Position numbers and translations under genes: made by a program. This document shows positions 9,138-18,069 of a stretch of DNA of 37,577 nucleotides, in pieces. Below the pieces are notes generated by a model. It worked only from the letters and a program-made list of their open reading frames with translations, did no database searches and was not told the DNA's origin. The stretch comes from Gallionellaceae bacterium (GTDB lineage Bacteria > Pseudomonadota > Gammaproteobacteria > Burkholderiales > Gallionellaceae): assembly GCA_028713345.1 (NCBI GenBank), contig JAQTOM010000001.1, positions 1 to 37,577 of the forward strand. Direction: 5' to 3'. Every line of letters starts with the position of its first letter. Positions within the stretch are counted from its first letter, which is position 1.

Positions 9138-11336
9138 TTGAATATCCCGAAGACCAACAACATGGCTGGCGATTTCTGGGGCGGACTGGCTGCGATGCTG
9201 GTTGCGCTGCCCTCGGCGATTGCCTTCGGTGTCACCATCTATTCACCGCTGGGCGGCTCCTATGCAGCGCACGGCGCGCTCGCCGGTATTCTCGGCGCCA
9301 CCGCGCTGGGCTTTATCGCCGCCGCGCTGGGCGGGACCAAGCGCCTGATTACGGCGCCATGCGCGCCCGCCGCCGCGGTGCTTTCAGGGCTTGCAATCGA
9401 GTTGCTGCACAACGGTGTCGCGCTGGAAACGACGCTGTTGCTGCTGACCGTGATCGGCCTGCTTTGCGGCGTGTTCCAGATAATTCTCGGCGTCGTCGGC
9501 CTGGGCCGGCTGATCAAATACATGCCCTACCCGGTGGTCAGCGGTTACCTCTCCGGCGTCGGCCTCTACATTATCGCCAGCCAGGTACCGAAGCTTTTGG
9601 CCGTGCCCAAGGGAATGCATTTCTGGGAATCCCTGGCGGCGCCGTCACATTGGCAATGGCAGGCCGTCGTGGTCGGCATGGCGACCATCATCGTCATGGT
9701 CGGCGCGCCGAAAGTCACCAAGGCCGTGCCCGCGGCGATACTCGGACTGCTCGGCGGGATGCTCGCCTACTTTGCCCTGGCGTTCTTCGACAGCTCGCTG
9801 CTGTCGGTGGCCGGCAATTCGTTCATCATCGGCCCGCTCGGCGGCTCCGGCGAGGGGTTTTTCGATGCGCTCATGGGGCGCTGGAAAGCCATCGGCGGCA
9901 TGACTCCGGCTGACCTGATGGTAGTGATTGTGCCGGCCATGACGCTGACGGTGCTGCTTTCCATCGATACGCTGAAAACCTGCGTCGTCCTCGATGCCCT
10001 CACCCGGACCCGGCACAATTCGAACCGGGAACTGATCGGGCAGGGCTGCGGCAATCTGGCCTCGGCCCTCATCGGCGGCATCCCCGGTGCCGGAACCATG
10101 GGCGCAACCCTGGTGAACATTTCCAGCGGCGCACAGACCCGCCGCTCCAGCCTCATCGAAGGCGTGCTGGCGCTGGTGGCGTTCCTTGTCCTTGGTGCAT
10201 TCATCGCGTGGGTGCCGGTGGCGGCATTGGCGGGCATCCTGATCGTCGTGGGCACGCGGATGATAGACCGCAGCAGCTTTCACTTTCTCAAGTCGCCTTC
10301 GACAATACTCGACTTCGTGGTGATCGCCGCCGTAATTGTCACTGCCCTGACAGTCAGCCTGATCGCGGCTTCGGGCGTGGGCATCGTGCTGGCCATTCTC
10401 CTCTTCGTTCGCGAGCAAATCGGCGGTACGGTCGTGCGGCGCAAGGTATATGGCAACCAGGTATTCTCGAAGCAGGTGCGCCTGCCGTCGGAGATGGCAA
10501 TCCTTGCGGAGCACGGTGAACGCACCGTGATTTACGAACTCCAGGGCAGCCTGTTTTTCGGCACTACGGACCAGTTGTTCAGCGCGCTGGAACCCGAGCT
10601 CAAGATCAGGAATTACGTCATTCTCAACATGCGCAGGGTGCAGTCGGTGGACGTGACCGCCGCGCACATACTGGAGCAGGTCAAGGACATGCTGGCAGAG
10701 CACAAGGGCTTCCTGATTTTCAGCCAGATTCCGCAGAATCTCCCCAGCGGCAGGGATATGCAGGAGTATTTCGACCACGTCGGGCTGGTCAGGGAAGATA
10801 GCCAGGTCAAGGTGTTCGGTGAATCTGATGAGGCGCTGGAATGGGTTGAAGACCGCATTCTCGAAGAGGCGGCGCTTGAGCGCGAGGAGGAAAAACTCCT
10901 CGAGCTGCATGAGATCGAGCTGTTCAAGGGGCGCAAGGCGGAATCGCTGGTGGCCCTGGAGGCATGCATGGAATTGCGTTCTTTCAAGGCGGGCGAAAAA
11001 ATCTTTGCGCGCGGCGATGCGGGCGACGAGTTATTCCTGATCCGGCGCGGTGCCGTGCGCATTGTGCTGCCGCTCGACGAGAACAAGAAATACCACCTCA
11101 GCACCTTCACGCGCGGCAATTTCTTCGGCGAGATGGCGTTCCTGGATCATGACTTGCGCTCGGCGGATGCGGTCGCCTTCAGCGATACCGAGCTTTTTGC
11201 GATCTCGCGCAAAAGCTTCGATATATTCGCCGAGGAACATAAAAAGGTCGCAAGCAACCTGTTTGAAGGCCTGGCCCGTGCGCTCGCAATCCGCCTGCGC
11301 TATACCGATGCGGAATTGCGTGTATTGCAGGTGTAG
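9138..11336 (+). CDS. SulP-family anion transporter with STAS domain and C-terminal cyclic-nucleotide-binding (CAP_ED-like) domain
   Basis: SulP membrane core (PKTNNMAGDFWGGLAAMLVALPSAIAFG...), STAS (IYELQGSLFFGTTDQLFSAL...VILNMRRVQSVDVTAAHILEQVKDML), CNB-like region (FKAGEKIFARGDAGDELFLIRRGAVRIVLP...TRGNFFGEMAFLDHDLRSADAVAFSDTELFAISRKSF). TTG 9138 is preceded by GGAGGT; the ORF-track ATG at 9003 overlaps yggU and looks too early. Confidence 0.9.
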   Translation: MNIPKTNNMAGDFWGGLAAMLVALPSAIAFGVTIYSPLGGSYAAHGALAGILGATALGFIAAALGGTKRLITAPCAPAAAVLSGLAIELLHNGVALETTLLLLTVIGLLCGVFQIILGVVGLGRLIKYMPYPVVSGYLSGVGLYIIASQVPKLLAVPKGMHFWESLAAPSHWQWQAVVVGMATIIVMVGAPKVTKAVPAAILGLLGGMLAYFALAFFDSSLLSVAGNSFIIGPLGGSGEGFFDALMGRWKAIGGMTPADLMVVIVPAMTLTVLLSIDTLKTCVVLDALTRTRHNSNRELIGQGCGNLASALIGGIPGAGTMGATLVNISSGAQTRRSSLIEGVLALVAFLVLGAFIAWVPVAALAGILIVVGTRMIDRSSFHFLKSPSTILDFVVIAAVIVTALTVSLIAASGVGIVLAILLFVREQIGGTVVRRKVYGNQVFSKQVRLPSEMAILAEHGERTVIYELQGSLFFGTTDQLFSALEPELKIRNYVILNMRRVQSVDVTAAHILEQVKDMLAEHKGFLIFSQIPQNLPSGRDMQEYFDHVGLVREDSQVKVFGESDEALEWVEDRILEEAALEREEEKLLELHEIELFKGRKAESLVALEACMELRSFKAGEKIFARGDAGDELFLIRRGAVRIVLPLDENKKYHLSTFTRGNFFGEMAFLDHDLRSADAVAFSDTELFAISRKSFDIFAEEHKKVASNLFEGLARALAIRLRYTDAELRVLQV

Positions 11337-11513
11337 CCCGGCTTGGGGTAATCGGGTGCCGGCTGGAATGCAAATTTCATGATGGGCGGGGATATGTTTA
11401 TATCTGTTCCGGCAAGGTCAGAATCCGGCGCAATGCCTCTCCCATAGTCACTATCGGAAGCGGCCGCCGGATCAGATAGTTTTTCCTTCCTTTCCCTGTG
11501 AATCCGGAACGGC

Positions 11514-12782
11514 TCAGCCCTGGTAAGTAACTTGCCCATCCACCAGCGTATAGCGCACCTTGCCCTGCAGCTCCAGGCCGAGGAACGGCGTGTTCTTGCC
11601 CTGGCTCTTCAATGCCGCAGCTTCAATCTTCCAGTACGCCTCGGGGTCGAACACGCACACGTCGGCGGCGCTGCCGACGGACAGATGCCCTGCATCCAGA
11701 CCCAGTATCCGCGCGGGTTGCAGCGTCACCTTGGCGAGCGCAGCGCTCAGCGCGCCTTGCCCCGCCCACTTGAGCGCCAGCGGCAGCAGCAGTTCCAGTC
11801 CCGTGGTACCGGCCTCCGCTTCGGCGAAGGGCAGCTGCTTGGCGTCCTCGTCCACCGGCGAGTGGTCGGAACAGATCGCGTCTATCGTTCCGTCGAGCAG
11901 CCCGGCACGCAGCGCGTCGCGGTCGCGCAGGCTGCGCAGCGGCGGCACCAGATGGCAATTGGCATCGAAGAAGCCGATGTCCATTTCGGACAGGTGTACG
12001 TGGCTGGCCGAAACATCGCAGGTAAGCGGCAAGCCTTGCTGCCTGGCGGCGCGCACCAGCGCCACGCCTTCCGCGCTGGAAATGCGGCAGACGTGCAGCT
12101 TCACGCCGGTCTCCTGCGCCAGTTGCAGCATGGTCGCCAGCGCGATGGTCTCCGCGCACACCGGGATGGCAGGCAGGCCCAGGCGGGTTGCCACCTCGCC
12201 GTCATGCGCCACGCCGTCGCGCGCCAGAAAACTGTCCTGCGGGCGCAACCAGACGCTGAAGCCGAAGGTGGCGGCGTATTGCATGGCGCGCAACAGCACG
12301 CGCGTATCGGTGAGCGGCGCATCGGCCTGGCTGAACGCCACGCAACCGGCATCGGCCAGCTCCGCCATCTCGGTGAGTTCCGCACCCTTCAGCGACTGCG
12401 TGAGCGCGCCGACCGGATAGACGTGCGCCTGGTTCAATGTCTTGGCGCGATGCTTGAGCATTTCCACCAGCCCCGGCTCGTCCAGCGGCGGATCGGTGTC
12501 CGGCGGGCAGGCCAGCGAGGTGATGCCGCCCGCCACCGCCGCATCCATCTCGGATTCCAGCGTGGCGCGGTATTCGTAGCCCGGCTCGCGCAGGCGCGCG
12601 GCGAGGTCTATCAGGCCGGGCGCCACCACCAGCCCCGTAGCGTCGATGACTTTGTCCGCGACGAATTTCGCCGGGGCGCTGCCGACGGCAACCACCCGGC
12701 CCGACGCGATGAACAAATCCTGCACCGCATCTATTTTGTTTTTCGGGTCGATCAGGCGACCGTTTCTGATATGGATGTTCAT
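11514..12782 (-). CDS. pyrC': Dihydroorotase-like protein, probably non-catalytic PyrC'/PyrX
   Basis: Amidohydrolase/DHOase-like over full length ([35 protein letters not shown]...ICSDHSP), 4-nt overlap with pyrB; the metal-ligand HxH in the usual DxHxHLRxPG is replaced by LAARLREPG. Confidence 0.9.
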   Translation of the reverse strand: MNIHIRNGRLIDPKNKIDAVQDLFIASGRVVAVGSAPAKFVADKVIDATGLVVAPGLIDLAARLREPGYEYRATLESEMDAAVAGGITSLACPPDTDPPLDEPGLVEMLKHRAKTLNQAHVYPVGALTQSLKGAELTEMAELADAGCVAFSQADAPLTDTRVLLRAMQYAATFGFSVWLRPQDSFLARDGVAHDGEVATRLGLPAIPVCAETIALATMLQLAQETGVKLHVCRISSAEGVALVRAARQQGLPLTCDVSASHVHLSEMDIGFFDANCHLVPPLRSLRDRDALRAGLLDGTIDAICSDHSPVDEDAKQLPFAEAEAGTTGLELLLPLALKWAGQGALSAALAKVTLQPARILGLDAGHLSVGSAADVCVFDPEAYWKIEAAALKSQGKNTPFLGLELQGKVRYTLVDGQVTYQG

Positions 12783-13732
12783 TGCGCCCCCGCCAGCATG
12801 CTCATGACCGCCATTCTTATCGCGATGCCGAACGTGACCTGCGGCAGGATCACGGAGTGCGAGCCGTCCGCCACGCTGGAATCGATCTCCACGCCGCGGT
12901 TCATCGGCCCCGGATGCATCACGATGGCGTCGCTCTTGGCCAGCGCCAGCTTGTCCTGGGTCAGGCCGTAGTATTTGAAATATTCCTGCGCGCTGGGCAG
13001 CAGCGCGCCCGTCATGCGCTCGTTCTGCAGGCGCAGCATCATCACCACATCCACGTCACGCAGGCCCTGCTCCATGTCGTGATAGACCTGCACGCCCAGC
13101 TTCTCGACGCTGGCCGGCAGCAGGGTCTTGGGCGCAATCACGCGCACTTCCGGCACGCCCAGTGTGGTCATGGCGTGGATCTGCGAACGCGCCACGCGCG
13201 AGTGCAGCACGTCGCCGACGATGGCGACGCGCAGGTTGTGGAATTCTTTTTTGTAGTGGCGGATGGTGAACATGTCCAGCAGCGCCTGCGTGGGGTGCGC
13301 ATGGCGGCCGTCGCCCGCATTGACCACATGAACATGCGGCGCGACGTGTTGTGCGATGAGGTGCGCTGCACCCGATTGCGCATGGCGCACCACGAACATG
13401 TCGGCATGCATGGCGCACAGGTTGTCCACGGTATCGAGCAGGGTTTCGCCTTTGCTGGTGCTGGATGAGCCGATGTTGAGGTTGACCACGTCGGCGGACA
13501 GACGCTTGGCGGCGATCTCGAAGGTGGTGCGTGTGCGCGTGCTGTTCTCGAAGAAGATATTGAACACCGCCTTGCCTTGCAGCAGCGGCACCTTCTTGAT
13601 TTCGCCGCCTTCGGCCATGTTCACGAAGGAGGCGGCGCGATCCAGAATGCCGCGCAGAATGGGCGCAGGCAGCCCTTCGGTGGTGAGCAGGTGCTGCAGT
13701 TCGCCGTGCTTGTTGAGTTGCGGATTGTTCAT
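12779..13732 (-). CDS. pyrB: Aspartate carbamoyltransferase catalytic subunit
   Basis: [50 protein letters not shown]. Confidence 0.97.
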   Translation of the reverse strand: MNNPQLNKHGELQHLLTTEGLPAPILRGILDRAASFVNMAEGGEIKKVPLLQGKAVFNIFFENSTRTRTTFEIAAKRLSADVVNLNIGSSSTSKGETLLDTVDNLCAMHADMFVVRHAQSGAAHLIAQHVAPHVHVVNAGDGRHAHPTQALLDMFTIRHYKKEFHNLRVAIVGDVLHSRVARSQIHAMTTLGVPEVRVIAPKTLLPASVEKLGVQVYHDMEQGLRDVDVVMMLRLQNERMTGALLPSAQEYFKYYGLTQDKLALAKSDAIVMHPGPMNRGVEIDSSVADGSHSVILPQVTFGIAIRMAVMSMLAGAQ

Positions 13733-14199
13733 GCAATAATCCCCATCAAGGGTTCGTCAAAGTAAGCTTGCATAATTTGTTGCGCGGCGACCTGGTCGAG
13801 CAGCGGCTTCTGTTTGATGCCGCGTATTCCTGCCTCGTTTAGCTGCGAACTGGCGGCGGCGGAAGTATAGCGCTCATCCACCAGGATGGTGGGCAAATCA
13901 AAGCGCCCCTTGAGGCGCTGTGCAAAGCGGCGACACAAGCGGGTCAACTCGTGCGGCGTGCCATCGTCATTGCTGGGCAGTCCCACCACCAATGCTGCCG
14001 GTTGCCACTCGCGGATAAGCGCCCCAATGGCCGCGAAGCGCTGCTCGTTCTGCTCGCCATGCAAAGTAGTCAGCGGCTGTGCGGTGCCGGAGATGGAATT
14101 GCCGACCGCCACACCGATGCGTCTGGTGCCAAAATCAAACGCCAGCAAGGTGCCATGTACGGGTATGGTTGCGGCAGCCCCTTCAGGCATGTCCCGCAT
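13729..14199 (-). CDS. ruvX: YqgF/RuvX family putative Holliday junction resolvase / pre-16S rRNA nuclease
   Basis: [64 protein letters not shown]. Overlaps pyrB by 4 nt. Confidence 0.93.
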   Translation of the reverse strand: MRDMPEGAAATIPVHGTLLAFDFGTRRIGVAVGNSISGTAQPLTTLHGEQNEQRFAAIGALIREWQPAALVVGLPSNDDGTPHELTRLCRRFAQRLKGRFDLPTILVDERYTSAAASSQLNEAGIRGIKQKPLLDQVAAQQIMQAYFDEPLMGIIA

Positions 14200-14752
14200 C
14201 CTCCGACAGCGAAGCGTAATTGACTCCCAGCAGGGACATTGCGGCAGACAAACGCTCCTCCGCAGGCAGTTCGAACAAGATGTGCTCGGAGGCCATTACG
14301 CTGAGCCATGCATTTTGCGCCAGTTCATGCTCCAGTTGGCCTTGCGCCCATCCCGAGTAGCCCAGCGTCACCAGCAACTGGTGCGGCTCCTGGCCTTCAC
14401 CCACCGCTTGCAGTATATCCTTGGAGGTGGTCATGCCGACCTTGTCGTTGATGGCCAGGGTGGATTGCCACTGCCCTACCGGGTCATGCAGCACAAAGCC
14501 CCGGTCGGTCTGCACCGGCCCACCGAAATGTATCGGCAAATCTTTCAGCTCGGGCTGTTTGAGTGAGATGTCGATCTGTGCGAACAGCTCGCCCATGGTA
14601 AGGCTGATCGGGCGGTTCACAATGATGCCAAGCGCGCCTTGCTCATTGTGTTCACAGATATAGACAAGCGACTTGGCAAAAACGGAATCTACCATGGCGG
14701 GCATGGCGATAAGAAAATGATGGCTGAGATCAAGTTGCGACATGGGCGTCAT
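14183..14752 (-). CDS. algH: YqgE/AlgH family (UPF0301) protein; start may be internal Met at 14743
   Basis: [65 protein letters not shown]-like region ([18 protein letters not shown]). Confidence 0.93.
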   Translation of the reverse strand: MTPMSQLDLSHHFLIAMPAMVDSVFAKSLVYICEHNEQGALGIIVNRPISLTMGELFAQIDISLKQPELKDLPIHFGGPVQTDRGFVLHDPVGQWQSTLAINDKVGMTTSKDILQAVGEGQEPHQLLVTLGYSGWAQGQLEHELAQNAWLSVMASEHILFELPAEERLSAAMSLLGVNYASLSEDAGHA

Positions 14753-14796
14753 TGTAACCCCCTGTGGCAGCCTTCACAATTTTGTCATGCGCAGCC

Positions 14797-14925
14797 TGTA
14801 AGAGCAAAGTAGAAATGTCCCCTTTGGTTTTTTACGGGGGCGGTATGGAAGAGGGAGTCATTGCAATGAGCAAGAGGGAACTGACGCGACTCGAGATCGT
14901 GCAGCGAGTGGCGTGCGAGCAATAA
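14797..14925 (+). pseudogene. Putative IS remnant: left-end-like sequence plus first 19 codons of a transposase (MSKRELTRLEIVQRVACEQ*), truncated
   Basis: ATG at 14866 encodes MSKRELTRLEIVQRV, resembling the N-terminus of ISNCY/IS1202-type transposases from memory; premature stop follows. Upstream agcaaagtagaaatgtccccttt looks like an IS end. Confidence 0.45.
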
Positions 14926-15003
14926 CAATCCTCCGGCAAAGCCGGGTTTACCTCATTATTGAGCTTTCCATAATACGTGACAGAGTCGTCGCAAATAGAA
15001 AAT

Positions 15004-15081
15004 CCCCCCCACCCTCGGTCCCTGATGGAACTGCTCGCCTAGTCGAATGGCTAGTAGTTCCATCAAGGGTTGGGATGGGGG
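15004..15081. repeat. Long imperfect inverted repeat
   Basis: Left arm ccccaccctcggtccctgatggaact (ends 15032) and right arm agttccatcaagggttgggatgggg (15056-15080) are near-reverse complements with a loop of about 23 nt. Confidence 0.65.
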
Positions 15082-15100
15082 AAAGAAACAGTCGCCAATT

Positions 15101-15258
15101 ATGGAAACGTCAGTAAATTACCCGCCGGATGAACTGTATCCGCATGGCTTGCAGCGGGAGCGTTTCTTGCCTGCAACCGAGTTATTGAAGGACAACCTGA
15201 AGCAGGTTCAACCGATAGCGGCAATGACTATCGCCTGCTGCAAATGGCGCGGAGCTGA
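15101..15258 (+). pseudogene. Frameshifted C-terminal-region fragment of a ZapE/AFG1-like ATPase
   Basis: METSVNYPPDELYPHGLQRERFLPATELLKDNLKQV in one frame, continued after a shift by TDSGNDYRLLQMARS*; matches the conserved ZapE pattern (M)TSNYPPDELYPxGLxRxRFLPAIxLLKxxL...DxGxDYRLR. No Walker motifs upstream. Confidence 0.7.
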
Positions 15259-15301
15259 TTTCAGCGCTAACCCGGATTGCCCATTACGGCAAAGAGCCCA
15301 T

Positions 15302-15353
15302 GGAGCGGCTGTTAGCCGCGAATAGATAAGATGCCGCGGCTAACAGCCGCTCC
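15302..15353. repeat. REP-like pair / BIME: two inverted copies of ggagcggctgttagccgcg separated by 14 nt
   Basis: 15302-15320 ggagcggctgttagccgcg is the exact reverse complement of 15335-15353 cgcggctaacagccgctcc; each copy also contains its own hairpin gcggct-gtt-agccgc. Confidence 0.88.
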
Positions 15354-15359
15354 CACAAT

Positions 15360-16715
15360 TCAGTGCTGTGCCAGCAATGCGAGCATCGCCCCGACATCGA
15401 CAATCTTGTCGCGTGGTGCGCCGCGCCGTTCCCCGCGCGCCATCTCCACGTCATCGAGCCGCTTCCAGTCGCTGAAAGAAACGATTTGCACGCCGCGCTG
15501 GCGCAGCAGGGAGTCGATGGCCTCGCGATCAGGCAACTCGCGCGCTTCGAGCCCGGCGCCGTCGGCCATCATGTGCTCGACCACGTGTGCGGACGCGCCC
15601 TTGTGTGAGCCGATGAGTCCCTGTGGCCCGGTGCGCGCCCAGCCGACGACGTATTCGTTGGCAATCACGGCGCGGCTGACGGGGTCGACGACACGCCCAT
15701 CCTCGTTGGCGATGACCCGCGCCTTTTCGTCGTAGGGGACACCGGCAATTCGCTTGGCGGCAAAACCAATCGCAGGCAACACCATCCCGACTTCGAGGAC
15801 TTCGGTCTCGCCGCTGCCGCGTGCGCTGACCGTGCCGTCCGGCTGGATTTCGAGGCGGTTTTTTTCGAGTACCAGGCCGGCCACTTTGCCGTCAGCACCC
15901 GCGATTATCTCGGTCGGCGAGACGAGGAAACGCAGGTGGAGTTTCTTCGCTTTCGCGCCGGTCTGCCGTGCGGCGAAGGATTGGAGTATCTTCAGGTTCT
16001 TCTCTTGCTGCGTATTGCCCGCGGATTCCGGAATGGCGCAGCCCGCAAGCTCTTCCGGGGCGACAACCGGATCGACATCTTCCATCTCACCGAATTCCTT
16101 GAGTTCGGGCGGCGTGAACGAGGCCTGCTCCGGCCCGCGCCGCCCGAGTATATAAACCTCGCGCACCTGGCTGTTACGCAGAGCCTCCAGCGCGTGTGCG
16201 GCAACATCGGTCTTTTCGAGCTCGGCGGGCGTGCGCAGCAGCATCCGGGCAGTGTCGATGGCGACGTTGCCGTTGCCCACCACCGCGACGCGCGACACCG
16301 ACAAGTCGATCTGTGCCTGGCGGTAGTCGGGATGCCCGTTGTACCAGCCGATAAATACTGTCGCCGGCGTGCAACGTGCTATGCCTTCACACGGGATGCC
16401 GAGGCGGCGGTCATCCTCGTTGCCGACGGCATAGACTATTTGATGGTAGTGCTTGCGCAACTCTTCCACCGTCACGTCGCGCCCGAGACATACATTGCCC
16501 AGAAACCTGAAGGTGGGCCGTGCGGCGGTCTTTTCGTAAATGCGGGTGACTGTCTTGATGCTCTGATGGTCGGGCGCGACGCCTCCCCGCACCAGCCCGT
16601 ACGGGGTAGGAAGACGGTCGAACATATCGACATGGACTACCGCGTCGGTGCGCCTGAGCAGCGCCTCTGCGGCGTAGAAACCGGCAGGCCCGGAACCGAT
16701 GATTGCGACACGCAT
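15360..16715 (-). CDS. fpr: Adrenodoxin-reductase/FprA-like ferredoxin-NADP+ reductase
   Basis: MRVAIIGSGPAGFYAAEALLR (FAD), VDMFDRLPTPYGLVRGGVAPDHQSIK, RVAVVGNGNVAIDTARMLL (NADP), VVGWARTGPQGLIGSHKGASAHVVEHM. Confidence 0.92.
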   Translation of the reverse strand: MRVAIIGSGPAGFYAAEALLRRTDAVVHVDMFDRLPTPYGLVRGGVAPDHQSIKTVTRIYEKTAARPTFRFLGNVCLGRDVTVEELRKHYHQIVYAVGNEDDRRLGIPCEGIARCTPATVFIGWYNGHPDYRQAQIDLSVSRVAVVGNGNVAIDTARMLLRTPAELEKTDVAAHALEALRNSQVREVYILGRRGPEQASFTPPELKEFGEMEDVDPVVAPEELAGCAIPESAGNTQQEKNLKILQSFAARQTGAKAKKLHLRFLVSPTEIIAGADGKVAGLVLEKNRLEIQPDGTVSARGSGETEVLEVGMVLPAIGFAAKRIAGVPYDEKARVIANEDGRVVDPVSRAVIANEYVVGWARTGPQGLIGSHKGASAHVVEHMMADGAGLEARELPDREAIDSLLRQRGVQIVSFSDWKRLDDVEMARGERRGAPRDKIVDVGAMLALLAQH

Positions 16716-16829
16716 GACTCACCTCCACGACGAATAATATACGCCTTGCATAATACACTTCCGGCGTCTGGCGGAAAGGGTCTTGATGCCAACGGTCCTG
16801 ACGATTTCCGTAGCAGGATTCAGACACCC

Positions 16830-16866
16830 AACAAAAAAGGCGGCCTCCGGGTCGCCTTTTTTGTTT
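16830..16866. terminator. Rho-independent terminator downstream of fba (symmetric enough to act in both directions)
   Basis: aacaaaaaaggcg-gcctccgggt-cgccttttttgtt hairpin with A/T tracts, located between the fba stop (16881) and the fpr start (16715). Confidence 0.9.
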
Positions 16867-16880
16867 TCAGGCCGTTGCGC

Positions 16881-17945
16881 TTACTTGATGATTGCGTTCA
16901 GCTCGCCCTTGCTATAGCGGGTGGCCATGGCTTCCAGCGAGATCGGCTTGATCCTTGCCGCTTGTCCGGCAGCGCCAAACGCTTCATAACGCGCCTTGCA
17001 GATTTCCTTCATCGCCTTGGTGGTGGCGGCGAGGAATTTGCGCGGGTCGAAGTTCTTGGTGTCTTCCGCCAGATGGCGGCGCACCGCGCCGGTGGAAGCC
17101 ATGCGCAGGTCGGTGTCGATGTTCACCTTGCGCACGCCGTGCTTGATGCCTTCGACGATCTCTTCCACCGGTACGCCGTAGGTTTCGCCCATGGTGCCGC
17201 CGAACGAGTTGATCACCTTGAGCCATTCCTGCGGCACGCTGGATGAGCCGTGCATCACCAGATGGGTGTTGGGAATGCGCGCGTGTATTTCCTTGATGCG
17301 GTCGATGCGCAGCACCGCGCCTGTGGGCGGGCGGGTGAATTTGTATGCGCCGTGCGAGGTGCCGATGGCGATGGCCAATGCGTCCACCTGGGTAGCCTTG
17401 ACGAATTCTGCGGCCTCGTCCGGGTCGGTCAGCAGTTGATCCTGGGTCAGCGCGCCTTCGGCGCCGTGGCCGTCTTCCTTTTCGCCGTGGCCGGATTCCA
17501 GGGAACCCAGGCAGCCCAGTTCGCCTTCTACGGACACGCCTACCGCATGAGATGTTTCCACCACGTTGCGCGTGACGTTGACGTTGTATTCAAAGCTGGA
17601 CGGTGTCTTGCCGTCGGTCGTCAGGGAGCCGTCCATCATGACGCTGGAGAACCCGGAGCGGATCGCCTGAATGCAGACGGCGGGGGAAGCGCCATGATCC
17701 TGATGCATCACCACCGGGATGTGCGGATAGGCTTCCACTGCGGCTTCGATCAAGTGGCGCAGGAAGGCTTCGCCCGCGTATTTGCGCGCACCGGCGGAAC
17801 CTTGCATGATTACCGGGCTGTTGGTTTCGTCAGCCGCCTCCATGATGGCCTTGACCTGTTCCAGGTTGTTGACGTTGAACGCGGGCAGGCCGTAGCCGTT
17901 TTCTGCCGCATGATCCAGCAACTGGCGTAATGATACGAGAGCCAT
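16881..17945 (-). CDS. fba: Class II fructose-bisphosphate aldolase
   Basis: [82 protein letters not shown]. Confidence 0.96.
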   Translation of the reverse strand: MALVSLRQLLDHAAENGYGLPAFNVNNLEQVKAIMEAADETNSPVIMQGSAGARKYAGEAFLRHLIEAAVEAYPHIPVVMHQDHGASPAVCIQAIRSGFSSVMMDGSLTTDGKTPSSFEYNVNVTRNVVETSHAVGVSVEGELGCLGSLESGHGEKEDGHGAEGALTQDQLLTDPDEAAEFVKATQVDALAIAIGTSHGAYKFTRPPTGAVLRIDRIKEIHARIPNTHLVMHGSSSVPQEWLKVINSFGGTMGETYGVPVEEIVEGIKHGVRKVNIDTDLRMASTGAVRRHLAEDTKNFDPRKFLAATTKAMKEICKARYEAFGAAGQAARIKPISLEAMATRYSKGELNAIIK

Positions 17946-18069
17946 TTTTTTCTCCTCACTAGTTAATCAAAATATCCAATAAAAGTTGTCATTAGCAGGT
18001 AGTCGTTAGTTAACTCAAAACCCGCGTAGCGTGCAACCCCAACTAAAGCCTAACGTCTAACGACTGTCT

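Noticed and set aside
9645-10910. 421-aa minus-strand ORF opposite the SulP gene
   Set aside because: Antisense to a strong CDS, with low-complexity His/Arg/Asp-rich translation and no family signature.
11532-12971. 479-aa plus-strand ORF opposite pyrC'/pyrB
   Set aside because: Antisense shadow ORF of two conserved genes.
14934-14946. ccggc-aaa-gccgg hairpin as a terminator
   Set aside because: Short stem with no T-tract on either side; more likely chance or part of the IS remnant.
15004-15353. CRISPR array in the repeat-rich algH-fpr interval
   Set aside because: Repeats are single inverted pairs of different families, not regularly spaced direct repeats, and there are no cas genes nearby.
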